64,000 nt of DNA from Planctomycetota bacterium (GTDB lineage: Bacteria > Planctomycetota > Phycisphaerae > UBA1845), in NCBI GenBank assembly GCA_029558835.1, contig JAKQDH010000008.1, forward strand, positions 62,001 through 126,000, given 5' to 3'. Position 1 is the stretch's first letter. The number at the start of each line of letters is the position of its first letter. Of the stretch, positions 27,247-35,560 are shown in pieces. Under the pieces are notes generated by a model. The model was not told the origin of the DNA. It did no database searches and was given only the letters and a program-made list of their open reading frames with translations. A program made the position numbers and the translations under genes.

Positions 27247-27295
27247 GCCACCGTCCCGCTGAGCCACCGCCACGCCGAGCCACCAACCCGGTGAG
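27232..27295 (+). repeat. Four tandem 16-bp units at the end of the four-helix gene
   Basis: Units CCACCGTCCCGCTGAG (27232, 27248), CCACCGCCACGCCGAG (27264) and CCACCAACCCGGTGAG (27280). The stop codon of the four-helix-bundle gene (27244-27246) lies in the first unit. Confidence 0.85.
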
Positions 27296-27661
27296 CACCG
27301 CTGGGCGTCGCCCCGCCGAGGCCACCCCGCTGACCCACAGGTTCCGAGCACGACTTTCTCCGGTGCCGAGCCACAGATGCCGAGCGCCGCTGGCTGGGGT
27401 ACCGAGCCACAGGCCCCGAACGCCACTGCCTCCGGCATCACGCCACCGCCGCCGAAGGTCGCTTGGGCGTCCGCCGGACAACCGACGCCGAGCTTGGCGT
27501 CCATCAGCGTGATGTCAGCGACTACGGCGCCTCCCGCTCCGCCTGGCGGCGTGTTCGGCCTCGCCGCAGAAACACGCCGGGGCGCGGATCGACCGCGTTA
27601 CGGTCCACCACGCCCCGGTTCGTTACTCCCTTTTCCGACAGCCTCAACCGCCCAAGCCGGA
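27247..27661. other. 415-bp spacer with direct repeats
   Basis: After the 16-bp tandem array, a 37-bp imperfect direct repeat (GGTGCCGAGCCACAGATGCC and GGTACCGAGCCACAGGCCCC, about 27361 and 27398) is visible. Open frames here have no start signals or recognisable products. Confidence 0.5.
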
Positions 27662-27808
27662 CTACTTGCCCTGGCAGGGCTTGCAGCCGGGCTGGCTCGG
27701 TGTTTGAGGCTTCGGCGGCGCCGAGCACGGCTTGGCCGGCTGGGCCGGTGCCGGCTTCTGCGCCGGCGGCGGATTCTGCGCGGGACCCTTGCTGGGCTTC
27801 GACGACAT
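27662..27808 (-). CDS. Small Pro/Lys-rich protein with CxxC tail
   Basis: A 48-residue open frame missed by length filters. It has an excellent Shine-Dalgarno, AAGGAAGGAG, seven bases before ATG 27808. The protein is low in complexity (MSSKPSKGPAQNPPPAQKPA at the start) with three cysteines: one in KPCSAPPKP and a pair in GCKPCQGK at the very C-terminus. There is no signal peptide or membrane helix. The CxxC end could bind a metal or be redox active. Function unknown. It lies downstream, on the same strand, of the exported protein gene at 28124-28588. Confidence 0.6.
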   Translation of the reverse strand: MSSKPSKGPAQNPPPAQKPAPAQPAKPCSAPPKPQTPSQPGCKPCQGK

Positions 27809-28123
27809 GGATGGTCTCCTTCCTTATGGTTCGCGCCTTGGTCATCCGGCCGGCCGGTCGCGGCCCCTCACCGCGCCGTTCGTCTCCGGGCGCTCCAGAC
27901 GCATCTCGTGAAGGGTGCAACCCAGCGCCCTGGCGGAGTTGCACCCCTCACGTGAGTTCCAATTGTGCCACTAATTGGCACAAAACTGCCACGGCAGCAA
28001 CAACAGCGGCACACCCCGGAGGCTCGACCTGCCGCCGGGGCGCCTCGCGCCGCCTGCCACCCAGGCGACGCCGGACCCCGGCATCGCCTGGACGATCTTT
28101 CCTGAGTTAACCCATGCGCACCA
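27809..28123. other. 315-bp spacer with two strong inverted repeats
   Basis: No gene. Inverted repeat 1: GGGTGCAAC (27913-27921) and GTTGCACCC (27938-27946). Inverted repeat 2: TTGTGCCA (27963-27970) and TGGCACAA (27976-27983) around CTAAT. Both lie between two minus-strand genes and could be the terminator of the upstream gene or control sites for the small protein. Confidence 0.6.
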
Positions 28124-28588
28124 CTACGGCTTCTTCTCCGGCGCGGGCTTCGCGGGCGGAGCGGCCGGCGCAGCGGGCTTCTCCGGGGCCGGCGTGGCCG
28201 CCTCTACCGCGGTGATATCGAGGTACCTCACGCCGCCCTTCTCATACAGCTTGCCTGTCACCTTGACATTGTTAAAGGCATGGGCCAAGACCGCGCCCGC
28301 GGCGCCCTTCATCCCCTGCCCCAGTACGATCAACCCATCCTTGGTCTCCAGGCCGGCCGGCACGCCGCCGCGGATGCAGTCCGCCGTGCACTTCGCGTGG
28401 TCCTCGCTGGCGAAATGCCCGGTCATGTAGCACTGCAGGTCCACGATCTTGCCGTTCAGCGTCACTTCCTTGGCACCCGGGGGTGCCATCGTCCCCGGCT
28501 TGTCCTGGGCATAGGCGCCACTCAGCACGAACGCCAACGCCGCCACCGCCACCAATGCCAGACCAACACTCACACTCTTGCGAATCAT
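28124..28588 (-). CDS. Exported conserved Cys-containing protein
   Basis: A 154-residue periplasmic protein. The signal peptide is SVSVGLALVAVAALAFVLSG with cleavage after AYA. A small domain (residues 40-130) follows: VTLNGKIVDLQCYMTG, then HFASEDHAKCTADCIRGGVP and AGLETKDGLIVLGQG, and KVTGKLYEKGGVRYLDITAV. The C...H...C...C spacing suggests a metal or disulfide site in a beta-rich fold. I recall similar domains in exported proteins of unknown function. The C-terminal 25 residues are Ala/Pro/Lys-rich. GGAG lies eight bases before the ATG. Confidence 0.65.
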   Translation of the reverse strand: MIRKSVSVGLALVAVAALAFVLSGAYAQDKPGTMAPPGAKEVTLNGKIVDLQCYMTGHFASEDHAKCTADCIRGGVPAGLETKDGLIVLGQGMKGAAGAVLAHAFNNVKVTGKLYEKGGVRYLDITAVEAATPAPEKPAAPAAPPAKPAPEKKP

Positions 28589-29504
28589 TGTCTAGTCTCC
28601 GTCTTCTTCAACTCGTATCACCTCATGCCCGCACACCGAGCATGCCTCTGCTTCGCGCTGGCAACGCCATACCCAACGTCCGCCGCCGTACCGGGAGCAT
28701 GCCTCGCTCCGCCGGTCCACGCGCCGAGATGGTTGTGCGCTGCCGCCCCACCGGACGTTCATGGTGCGCCCCGCGCCGCGCTCGGCACGCACGTACAGCC
28801 ACCACGACCGCCCAGGCGACCGTTCCTGTTGTTCTCGTGACTCAGGCCCGGTTTGCACCGACCCTAAAAAGGAGAACCATCGGGAGGGGTGTGAAAAGCA
28901 GCCGGGTCCACGCGCCTTCGGCAGACACCCACCGCTCCTCTGGCGGTACTATACGCTGCATCTTTCAGGAAGTTGCAGAAAATCCCGAAGAATCTTCGCA
29001 GCCGTCGCCGTTGCGCGCCTGCAGGACACGCACTGCCCCAGATACGGCAGCCCGCCAACCGGAACTGCACAGCCTGTACCTCACTAGTCCCACGTCTAGA
29101 TGGGAAGATGGGAGAATACACTCCATACTACCACGCGAGGTCACGCGCAGCGTGCAGCGAATGTGAAAACACGAATACCACAGTTAACGCCGTACCGCTC
29201 CGCGAACGTTGCCGACGACGGCCGCGGCCCACGAGGCGCAGCGTGGCCGGACGCGGCACCCCTCGGCCTACGCCCGTGGTTGTTACCCATGTTCTCCGGC
29301 AGCCTCATCCATGAGGCTTGCCCGCGCAGCGGGCCGCAGGCCAGCCCTGCGAGGGCTGGTCGACGGGGAGAGCGTTGCCTCTACATTCTCGGTTTCCGGC
29401 CCCGCGAGCCCGTTTCAACGGGCTTACGCCCCACACCGGTGGCTCAAGCCGCCGCCCGCCGCGATCCGAATGAGGCCGGACGACGAACGCCCTACAATGT
29501 CACC
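28589..29504. other. 916-bp spacer between divergent genes
   Basis: No gene supported. The stretch 28940-29110 is unusually AT-rich for this genome. A cluster of four hairpins occupies 29301-29424, and a TACAAT box lies at 29492-29497 just upstream of the cysteine desulfurase. An 85-codon minus-strand frame at 28864-29121 has no ribosome-binding site and matches nothing I know. Confidence 0.5.
29301..29424. repeat. Cluster of four short perfect hairpins
   Basis: AGCCTCAT-CC-ATGAGGCT (29301-29318), GCCCGC-GCA-GCGGGC (29320-29334), CCAGCCCT-GCG-AGGGCTGG (29341-29359), AGCCCGTT-TC-AACGGGCT (29407-29424). All are upstream of the cysteine desulfurase. Confidence 0.8.
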
Positions 29505-30680
29505 ATGACCGACTGGATCTACCTGGACAACAACGCCACCACCGAGCCGCTGCCCGAGGTCATCGCGGCCGTCGCCGAAGCCCTGCGCGAGCATTACGCT
29601 AACCCCTCCAGCGTACACCGCTTCGGACAGGGGGTCCGCCATCGCGTCGAGTGCGCCCGCGAGCAGGTGGCCGCCCTGCTCGGTGCCCAGGCCAAGGAGA
29701 TCGTCTTCACCAGTGGCGGCACGGAGAGCATCAACCTCGCGCTGCGCGGGCTGCTGAGCATGCACCCGGAGCGCCGCCACGTCGTCGCCTCGGCCGTCGA
29801 GCACTCCGCGGTGCTGCGGGTCATGGAAAGCCTCGAACGACACGGGTACTGCGTCCATCGGGTCGGCGTGGACGCGGACGGTCGCCTCGACGAAGCCGAG
29901 TTTAACGCTCGACTCAGCGACCAGACCGCGCTCATCTCTCTGATTCACGCGAACAACGAGACGGGAGTGATTTTCGACGTCGAGCGTCTCAGCCGGCTCG
30001 CGGTCGCCTGCGGCGCGGCCGTCCACGTGGACGCGGTGCAGTCGGCCGGCAAGTTGCCCCTCGACGTGAGCCGGTGGGCCGCCCACTGCGTGAGCATCTC
30101 CGCCCACAAGTTCCACGGTCCCAAGGGCGTGGGTGCGCTCTACGTCCGTCGGCGGACGCGTCTGGAGCCGCTCATCGTCGGCGGGCGGCAGGAACGTGAG
30201 TTGCGCGCGGGAACGGAACCGGTCGCTGACATCATTGGGATGGGCGTGGCCGCCGACGTGGTACGCACCACGATGCCGGAGATGGCCGCACGAGTCAGCG
30301 CCCTGCGCGACCGGCTGGAAGCCGGGGTTCTACGCAGCGTCCCCGGTGCCCGCGTGCACGGGGTGGCCGCCCCGCGTCTCTGCAACACGAGCAACGTCGG
30401 CTTCGCCGGGCTGGCGGCCGAGGGCATCCTCATCCTGCTTAGTGAGGCGGGCACCTGCGCCTCGAGCGCGGCCGCCTGCAGCAGCGGCGCGCTGGAACCC
30501 TCGCACGTGCTGAAAGCCATGCACGTCGATCCGCGCAGTGCCCACGGCGCCATCCGCTTCAGCCTCTCCCGCTTCAACACGGACGCCCAGATCGACCGCG
30601 TCGTGGCCGAGCTGCCGCGCCTGGTTGCCCGGCTGGGACGTCTGAACGGGGAGCGACCAACCGAGGAGGCAAGTCCATAG
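29505..30680 (+). CDS. Cysteine desulfurase, NifS/IscS family
   Basis: PLP enzyme that takes sulfur from L-cysteine as a persulfide for Fe-S cluster or thiocofactor assembly. From ATG 29505 it is 391 residues: WIYLDNNATTEPLPEV, ANPSSVHRFGQGVR, EIVFTSGGTESINLAL, ALISLIHANNETGVI, VHVDAVQSAGKLPLDV, then the PLP lysine in SISAHKFHGPKGVGAL. The persulfide loop is AGTCASSAAACSSGALEPSH, with several cysteines. The frame is open upstream through the hairpin cluster, but the family start is here. No iscU, sufE or mnmA gene is adjacent, so the acceptor is unknown. The TACAAT box eight bases upstream suggests a very short leader. Confidence 0.93.
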   Translation: MTDWIYLDNNATTEPLPEVIAAVAEALREHYANPSSVHRFGQGVRHRVECAREQVAALLGAQAKEIVFTSGGTESINLALRGLLSMHPERRHVVASAVEHSAVLRVMESLERHGYCVHRVGVDADGRLDEAEFNARLSDQTALISLIHANNETGVIFDVERLSRLAVACGAAVHVDAVQSAGKLPLDVSRWAAHCVSISAHKFHGPKGVGALYVRRRTRLEPLIVGGRQERELRAGTEPVADIIGMGVAADVVRTTMPEMAARVSALRDRLEAGVLRSVPGARVHGVAAPRLCNTSNVGFAGLAAEGILILLSEAGTCASSAAACSSGALEPSHVLKAMHVDPRSAHGAIRFSLSRFNTDAQIDRVVAELPRLVARLGRLNGERPTEEASP

Positions 30681-30783
30681 AGGCGCTCCCCTCGGCCGGT
30701 GGCCGGGTTCGGTTGCAGTTCGGCCTCCCCGTGATAGGATGACCGCGGCGTGGGAGGGCACTCGGGCGGATCGGAGACCTGTT

Positions 30784-31494
30784 ATGAAACCGCGCTGCGT
30801 CGTGATCATCGGGCTCGTTCTGGGAACGGCAGGACTCGGCACCGGCGGTTGCAAGCCCGGCACGGCGCCCCCCTCGCCGGCGGAGCGACAGCCGTCCGCA
30901 CCTGCGCCTGAGGCCCCGCCCTCGTCCACAACATCGGAACCCACGCAACCGACATCACCCGAGGCCGCCCCGGCGGACACCACGCCGCCGACCGCCCCGC
31001 GGGAAGGAGAAACCCCCATGGCCATGACCATCACCAGCCCTGCGTTCACCGCCAATCAGCGCATCCCGATTCGCCACACCGGGGAGGGGGAGGATATTTC
31101 CCCGGTCCTCAACTGGACCGGCGTCCCCGCCGGTGCCAAGGAATTGGCACTCATCTGCGACGACCCCGACGCCCCGCGGGCTGAACCGTGGGTACACTGG
31201 GTAATCTACAAGATTGCGCCGACCGCGACCGGCCTGCCGGAAGGCATCCGCGCCGCCGAGAAGCCGGACAATCCAGCCGGCGCGCTGCAAGGCAAGAACT
31301 CCTGGCCGACGATCGGCTATCGCGGCCCCCTGCCGCCCCCCGGCCACGGCATGCACCATTATCATTTCAAACTCTATGCCCTGGACGCCGCGCTCAACGT
31401 GAAGCCCGGCCTGGACAAGACCCAACTGCTCGCCGCCATGAAAGGCCACGTTCTCGCCGAGGCGGAACTGATCGGGACATATGAACGGCGATGA
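30784..31494 (+). CDS. YbhB/YbcL (PEBP/Raf kinase inhibitor-like) lipoprotein
   Basis: A 236-residue lipoprotein. The signal is VVIIGLVLGTAGLGTGGC, with the lipobox Cys followed by a 50-residue Pro/Ser/Thr linker. The PEBP domain runs from about residue 80: ITSPAFTANQRIPIRHTG, ISPVLNWTGVPAGAKELAL, ICDDPDAPRAEPWVHWVIYK (ligand-pocket DPDAP and WVHW), and GMHHYHFKLYALDAAL. Bacterial YbhB proteins bind small anionic ligands; the function is not settled. ATG 30784 has GGAG seven bases upstream and places the signal peptide correctly; ATG-like starts further upstream would bury it. It follows the cysteine desulfurase by 103 bp. Confidence 0.9.
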   Translation: MKPRCVVIIGLVLGTAGLGTGGCKPGTAPPSPAERQPSAPAPEAPPSSTTSEPTQPTSPEAAPADTTPPTAPREGETPMAMTITSPAFTANQRIPIRHTGEGEDISPVLNWTGVPAGAKELALICDDPDAPRAEPWVHWVIYKIAPTATGLPEGIRAAEKPDNPAGALQGKNSWPTIGYRGPLPPPGHGMHHYHFKLYALDAALNVKPGLDKTQLLAAMKGHVLAEAELIGTYERR

Positions 31495-31521
31495 TGCACC
31501 GAGGGGTCTCCGTTCCCTGTC

Positions 31522-31613
31522 GCCCCCTTCGGGGGCTCAACATATATATAAACGGCATTGGCGCGCGCCGGGGGTTTCACCCCCGGCTACTGACTGACGC
31601 CCCCGTCGGGGGC
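31522..31613. repeat. Cluster of three GC-rich hairpins
   Basis: GCCCCC-TTC-GGGGGC (31522-31536), GCCGGGGGT-TTC-ACCCCCGGC (31567-31587) and GCCCCC-GTC-GGGGGC (31599-31613), with an ATATATATA run between the first two. It lies between convergent genes and overlaps the end of the DUF434 gene. Confidence 0.8.
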
Positions 31614-32348
31614 TGAATCACCGGGTGCGAGCCTGATCTTCCGCGCGTGCGGGACCTGCGCCTCGATGATTGCCCCCGCCAGGTCGAGCCAGCGGTCGCA
31701 GCGATCCAGGACGGCCGAGTCCGTCGTGGCGATGATGCCGGGATACTGGGCGAGCACGGCGTCCGGGCTGGGCACCAACATGATATTCGACGGGATTCGT
31801 GAAGAGTCGCACCGTTCCAGCAGGTCCGCCAGCAGCACCTTGAGCCGGCCGCTGTTGGAGACGGGTTGATCGAAGTAATAGTCCACATGCGCGGGACGCA
31901 ACGCGCACACGTAATTCATCATCAGCGTCAACGCTGGAACCGTTTCCTCGACCTTGCGATACGTGCCGTGGATGCTGGCCAGGTCGCGATAGCAGCCATC
32001 GCGGCCGACGAAGATCACGCCGCCGGCCAGCGCGCTTTCCACGGTGATGAGCACGTTGTACCCGTCGATTCCCAGCGACTGCCCAGCGCAGGCGGCCGGC
32101 GCCACGCGCCGGGCGGCGCGGGCATCGCGGGCGGCGTCGCCGCAGGCGCTGCGCATGACCGCCAGCCGCTGCCGCGCCGTCAGCACGTACCTGTCCCCCA
32201 CCAGCTTGAGGGCCGAGCCCGGTGCATACTCGCGCGTCAGCAGCCACGAGTACTCCTCCACCGCCCGGCGCAAGGCGCCGACGTGCCGTGACGCGAAGAA
32301 CTCTTCGTCCTGCGGATGCCGGCCACGATGTTGGCGTTTGTCCGGCAC
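31587..32348 (-). CDS. DUF434 domain protein
   Basis: A 253-residue protein matching the DUF434 family (COG2454 type) along its length: EEYSWLLTREYAPGSALKLV, GDRYVLTARQRLAVMRSAC, SLGIDGYNVLITVESALAGG, VIFVGRDGCYRDLASIHGTY, DYYFDQPVSNSGRLKVLLAD and ATTDSAVLDRCDRWLDLAG. Conserved Asp residues in IDGYN, GRDG and TTDS recall a NYN/PIN-like nuclease fold. That is inference; the family is uncharacterised as far as I know. The last ten residues (DSAPDGGVSQ) come from the GC-rich hairpin cluster at 31587-31613. Confidence 0.8.
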   Translation of the reverse strand: MPDKRQHRGRHPQDEEFFASRHVGALRRAVEEYSWLLTREYAPGSALKLVGDRYVLTARQRLAVMRSACGDAARDARAARRVAPAACAGQSLGIDGYNVLITVESALAGGVIFVGRDGCYRDLASIHGTYRKVEETVPALTLMMNYVCALRPAHVDYYFDQPVSNSGRLKVLLADLLERCDSSRIPSNIMLVPSPDAVLAQYPGIIATTDSAVLDRCDRWLDLAGAIIEAQVPHARKIRLAPGDSAPDGGVSQ

Positions 32349-32416
32349 GCTCCCGTTTCCTATGGGCGACGCGATGGTCGAACGCTACATGGGACTACTC
32401 AAGACGGACACAAGTA

Positions 32417-32515
32417 GGGTGGCATGCTCAAGCCGAAGACGCCGGCATGCTGTCACGGGAGCCGCCCACTCGCCCACGGAAAGGCATGGCGGCGCTACGC
32501 TTGGCCATGCCACCC
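32417..32515 (-). repeat. Foldback repeat FBR, copy C
   Basis: Opposite orientation to copies A and B: GGGTGGCATGCTCAAGCC at the left end and GCTTGGCCATGCCACCC at the right. The right arm contains GGAAAGGCATGGCGGCGCTA, i.e. a GGAAAGG followed by ATG. Between the DUF434 and TIGR01777 genes. Confidence 0.9.
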
Positions 32516-32552
32516 CCTTCCGACTGTCCGCTTTCCTGCTGTGCGCAGCGAT

Positions 32553-33485
32553 TCAATGCGGCGCAACGCCCAACTCACATCTCAGCGCGTTGTCCAACTC
32601 CGGGTGCTCGAACTCAAACCCGGCGGCCTGCAACCGCGCCGGCAACACGCGCGCCCCGCTGAGCAGCAGTTCACCCGCCATGGCACCGAACACCACCCGC
32701 AGCGCCAACGCCGGAACCGGCAGCACCGTCGGCCGGCGCAACACGCGCCCGAGCGTTTTCGTGAACGTGCGATTTGTCACCGGCCGCGGCGACACCGCGT
32801 TCACCGGCCCGACCAGCGCGTCCCGCTCCAGCGCGAATTCGATCACCCGCATCAGATCGTGCAGGCTGATCCAGCTTACATACTGTCGCCCCGAGCCCAG
32901 CACGCCGCCCAATCCGAGCCTGAACACCGGCCGCATCCGCGCCAGCACCCCGCCGCCGCGGCTCAGCACCAATCCGATGCGCAGATGAACGACACGAATC
33001 CCCGCTGCCTGCGCCGGCTCCGTGGCCGCCTCCCACGCCCGGCAAAGCTCAGGCACGAAGCCCGCGCCCGTGGAACTGCCCTCGGTGATCACTTCGTCAC
33101 CGCGGGACCCATAGATACCGACGGCCGAGGCGCAGATCACCACTCGCGGGCGCCGCTCCAGCCCGGCCACAACGTCGCACAACAACCGCGTCCCGTCGAT
33201 GCGACTGCGGGCGATCCGCTCCCTGCGTGCCGGCGTCCAACGCCCGGCCGCGATGTTCTCCCCCGCCAGGTGCACGACGGCCGTCGCACCCTCCAGCCCG
33301 GCCGGGTCGAGCACGCCCCGTTCAGGCTCCCAGTGCAACTCCGCGGCACCGGGGCGCAGTGCCCGCCGGACCAGCGCTTGGACCACCCACCCTGCCGCGC
33401 GCAAGTGCTCGACCAGCGCGCGGCCGATGAGCCCGGTGGATCCGGTCACGATCACCCGTCCGATCGCAGCACTGGTGGTGGGCAT
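32553..33485 (-). CDS. TIGR01777-family SDR epimerase-like protein
   Basis: A 310-residue NAD(P)-binding protein of the TIGR01777 family (YfcH, SDR39U1). The nucleotide motif is VIVTGSTGLIGRALVEHL, with HLAGENIAAGRWTPARRERI, SRIDGTRLL, ICASAVGIYGSRGDE (Ser...Tyr), CRAWEAATEPAQAAGIRVVH and LRIGLVLSRGGGVLARM; the C-terminal DUF1731-like tail includes VFGAMAGELLLSGARVLP. Members are usually called epimerases, but the reaction is not established. ATG 33485 has GGTGA eight bases upstream; the frame continues about 94 codons further without sense. Confidence 0.9.
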   Translation of the reverse strand: MPTTSAAIGRVIVTGSTGLIGRALVEHLRAAGWVVQALVRRALRPGAAELHWEPERGVLDPAGLEGATAVVHLAGENIAAGRWTPARRERIARSRIDGTRLLCDVVAGLERRPRVVICASAVGIYGSRGDEVITEGSSTGAGFVPELCRAWEAATEPAQAAGIRVVHLRIGLVLSRGGGVLARMRPVFRLGLGGVLGSGRQYVSWISLHDLMRVIEFALERDALVGPVNAVSPRPVTNRTFTKTLGRVLRRPTVLPVPALALRVVFGAMAGELLLSGARVLPARLQAAGFEFEHPELDNALRCELGVAPH

Positions 33486-33820
33486 CAGTTGGTCACCGAG
33501 CGAACTTGCGGTGCCGGTTCGACGGTCGCCCGCCGTTGGGGGCACCGCCCCATGTGAACGAAGGTAACCGTTCGTCGGGTCTTGTCCACCGCGGATGTCC
33601 GGGCCGGCGTCGCCTGCGTGGACAATCGGTGGGGGCATACCATCTTCCACCCCCGCCTCGCAGGCGATACACTGTATCCGGGATTGCCCACTGTCGGCGC
33701 TCGCCGGTCCGGGGACACCCTCGGGCCCGCGAGCGGTGATCATGGCGCGAACGCTTAGCGCCGGCACAGGCCGGGTCGGTTTGCCGGTCTGAGCCAGGTG
33801 GCAACGGGAGGCAACGGCGT
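33486..33820. other. 335-bp divergent intergenic region
   Basis: Between the TIGR01777 gene (-) and the HTH-PTS IIA gene (+). No recognisable repeat or gene; presumably holds both promoters, but no convincing boxes were found. Confidence 0.4.
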
Positions 33821-34552
33821 ATGCCGTACCGCAGCATGAGCCTCGAAGACTTCGCCCGCCACGTCGGGATGGACGCCCGCGACGTACAACGCCTCGCGGA
33901 CCGGGGCAAGCTCCCTGCCCAGAAAGTGGGCGGTCAATGGCGCTTCAACCGCGCCCGGGTGACGGAGTGGCTCCAGCAGGAGATGCCCAGCCTGGCCGAG
34001 GACCGCTTGATCGCCATCGAGCGTTCGATGGGTTGCGGCCTTGAGGGCGCCCCGGCCGACGATTGTACGTTCGTCACCGACCTGCTCGGCATGGAGGGCA
34101 TCGAGCTTGCCCTGCCCGCCAACACGAAGGCCTCCCTGCTCCGCGAGCTGGTGAAGCTCGCCCAGCGCACGGGTCTACTCTACGACCCGCTGGGCCTGCA
34201 GTTCGCCCTGGAGGAACGCGAGGGGATGTGTTCGACGGCACTGCCCAACGGCGTGGCCATCCCGCACCCGCGGCAGCCCATGCCCTACGTCTCGGCCGAG
34301 CCGCTGATCGCCATGGCCCGGGTGTCGCGCGGCATCGGCTTCGGTTCGCCGGACCGCGGGTTGACCTACCTGTTCTTCCTGATCTGCTGTCACGACGACC
34401 GCCATCACCTGCGCGTGCTGGCCCGGCTGATGCGCATCCTTGATGGTGACACGGTCGCGGCACTCATGGAGGCCGAGGAACGCGAGGCCGTCCTGCAGCT
34501 CCTGATTGACAAGGAGAACCAGGTCATCGCGCGCAGCGCCCGCCCGCGGTGA
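33821..34552 (+). CDS. HTH–PTS IIA (PtsN-like) fusion protein
   Basis: A 243-residue cytoplasmic protein. Residues 1-55 form an excisionase/MerR-type DNA-binding helix-turn-helix (LEDFARHVGMDARDVQRLAD, RGKLPAQKVGGQWRFNRARV). Residues 85-235 are a fructose/nitrogen-type PTS EIIA domain with the phosphorylatable histidine in NGVAIPHPRQP. Typical flanks are LGLQFALEEREGMCSTAL and YLFFLICCHDDRHHLRVLAR. The design suggests a regulator that senses phosphoryl flow or nitrogen status. No other PTS gene is in the window. GGGAGG lies about nine bases before the ATG. Confidence 0.85.
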   Translation: MPYRSMSLEDFARHVGMDARDVQRLADRGKLPAQKVGGQWRFNRARVTEWLQQEMPSLAEDRLIAIERSMGCGLEGAPADDCTFVTDLLGMEGIELALPANTKASLLRELVKLAQRTGLLYDPLGLQFALEEREGMCSTALPNGVAIPHPRQPMPYVSAEPLIAMARVSRGIGFGSPDRGLTYLFFLICCHDDRHHLRVLARLMRILDGDTVAALMEAEEREAVLQLLIDKENQVIARSARPR

Positions 34553-34670
34553 ATCACCGTACGGTCCTCGGCGTAGCCGCTCCGAACCGTAACCGTGAGC
34601 GAACGGCCGCCATCCTGCCAACCGGCCGCGCGCGGAGTGGGCAGGGTGGCATCGCCAGGACGCTTGCCCT

Positions 34671-35546
34671 CTACCGGTCCAGGGCCACCTTCAGCTTCTC
34701 GAGGGCTTCCGCTTCGATTTGCCGGACCCGTTCGCGGGTGAGCCTGACCTTGGCCCCGATTTCCTTGAGGGTGAGGGGGCGGTTGTTGTCGAGTCCGTAG
34801 CGCAGGCGAAGAATCTTGGATTCCCGCTCCGTGAGTTGTTCGAGCAGCTCGATGACGGCCTTGCGCTCGCTCTCGCCGATGAGCACTTCTTCCGGCTGGA
34901 GCGTGCGGGCGTCCGCAATGCCCTCGGTCAGGGCGATACCGTCCTCGCTGTCGGCATCCTGAGTGGGGGCGGAGACGGCCTTGACGGCGCTGCGGATGTG
35001 GTCGATCTTGCTGGCGGTCATCTCCAGCTTGGCCGCCAGTTCGTCCGTGCTGGGCAAGCGTCCCTCGGCCTCCAGGAACTGGTCCCGTGCCTGCCGGAAA
35101 CGCGAGATCATCTCCACCATGTACGCGGGAATGTGGATCGGCTTGTCGCTGTTGATCAGACTGCGTTTGATCGCCTGCTTGATCCACCAGGACGCGTAGG
35201 TGCTGAAGCGCGTGTCGCGGTCCGGGTCATACCCCTCCACCGCGCGAATCAGGCCGAGGTTGCCTTCGTTGATCAGGTCGTTGAGCGGCACGCCGCGCTT
35301 GACGTACTTCTTGGCAATGTTGACCACCAGGCGCAGGTTGGACTTGACCATCTGCTCGCGCGCCTCGGCCGCCTCCCCCTCGGCCTGCTCGCGCTCCTGG
35401 TAGCTGACCTCCCCGGCCGCGAAGCGCTTGGCCATCGCCTCCGCCCGGCGCACAATCAGGGCGAGGCGGCGTTCCTCTTCCGCGGAAAGCAGCGGCGCCG
35501 CGTTGATCTGGCGCAAGTACGCTTGTAATCCTGCATCGACGGCGAT
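34671..35546 (-). CDS. Primary-type RNA polymerase sigma factor (SigA/RpoD-like)
   Basis: A sigma-70 family factor with regions 1.2 to 4.2. Region 1.2 is [20 protein letters not shown], region 2 includes [20 protein letters not shown], then [18 protein letters not shown] and [18 protein letters not shown]. Region 3 starts [14 protein letters not shown], and region 4 has [20 protein letters not shown] and [17 protein letters not shown]. At about 291 residues it lacks region 1.1, so it may be a group 2 or a short group 1 factor. The conserved region 1.2 extends upstream of the first usual start codon (TTG 35516). The reading frame reaches an ATC at 35544-35546 six bases after a perfect AAGGAGGT, which I take as the start. 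Confidence 0.9.
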   Translation of the reverse strand: MAVDAGLQAYLRQINAAPLLSAEEERRLALIVRRAEAMAKRFAAGEVSYQEREQAEGEAAEAREQMVKSNLRLVVNIAKKYVKRGVPLNDLINEGNLGLIRAVEGYDPDRDTRFSTYASWWIKQAIKRSLINSDKPIHIPAYMVEMISRFRQARDQFLEAEGRLPSTDELAAKLEMTASKIDHIRSAVKAVSAPTQDADSEDGIALTEGIADARTLQPEEVLIGESERKAVIELLEQLTERESKILRLRYGLDNNRPLTLKEIGAKVRLTRERVRQIEAEALEKLKVALDR

Positions 35547-35560
35547 GAGCGCACCTCCTT
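35547..35560 (-). promoter_or_regulatory. Shine-Dalgarno that points to an ATC start
   Basis: AAGGAGGT (35560 to 35553, minus strand), six-base spacer, then ATC in frame with the sigma factor. No ATG, GTG or TTG in that frame lies nearer to it. Confidence 0.6.

Noticed and set aside
28864..29121. 85-codon minus-strand frame in an AT-rich spacer
   Set aside because: GTG start without ribosome-binding site, no recognisable domain; kept as non-coding.
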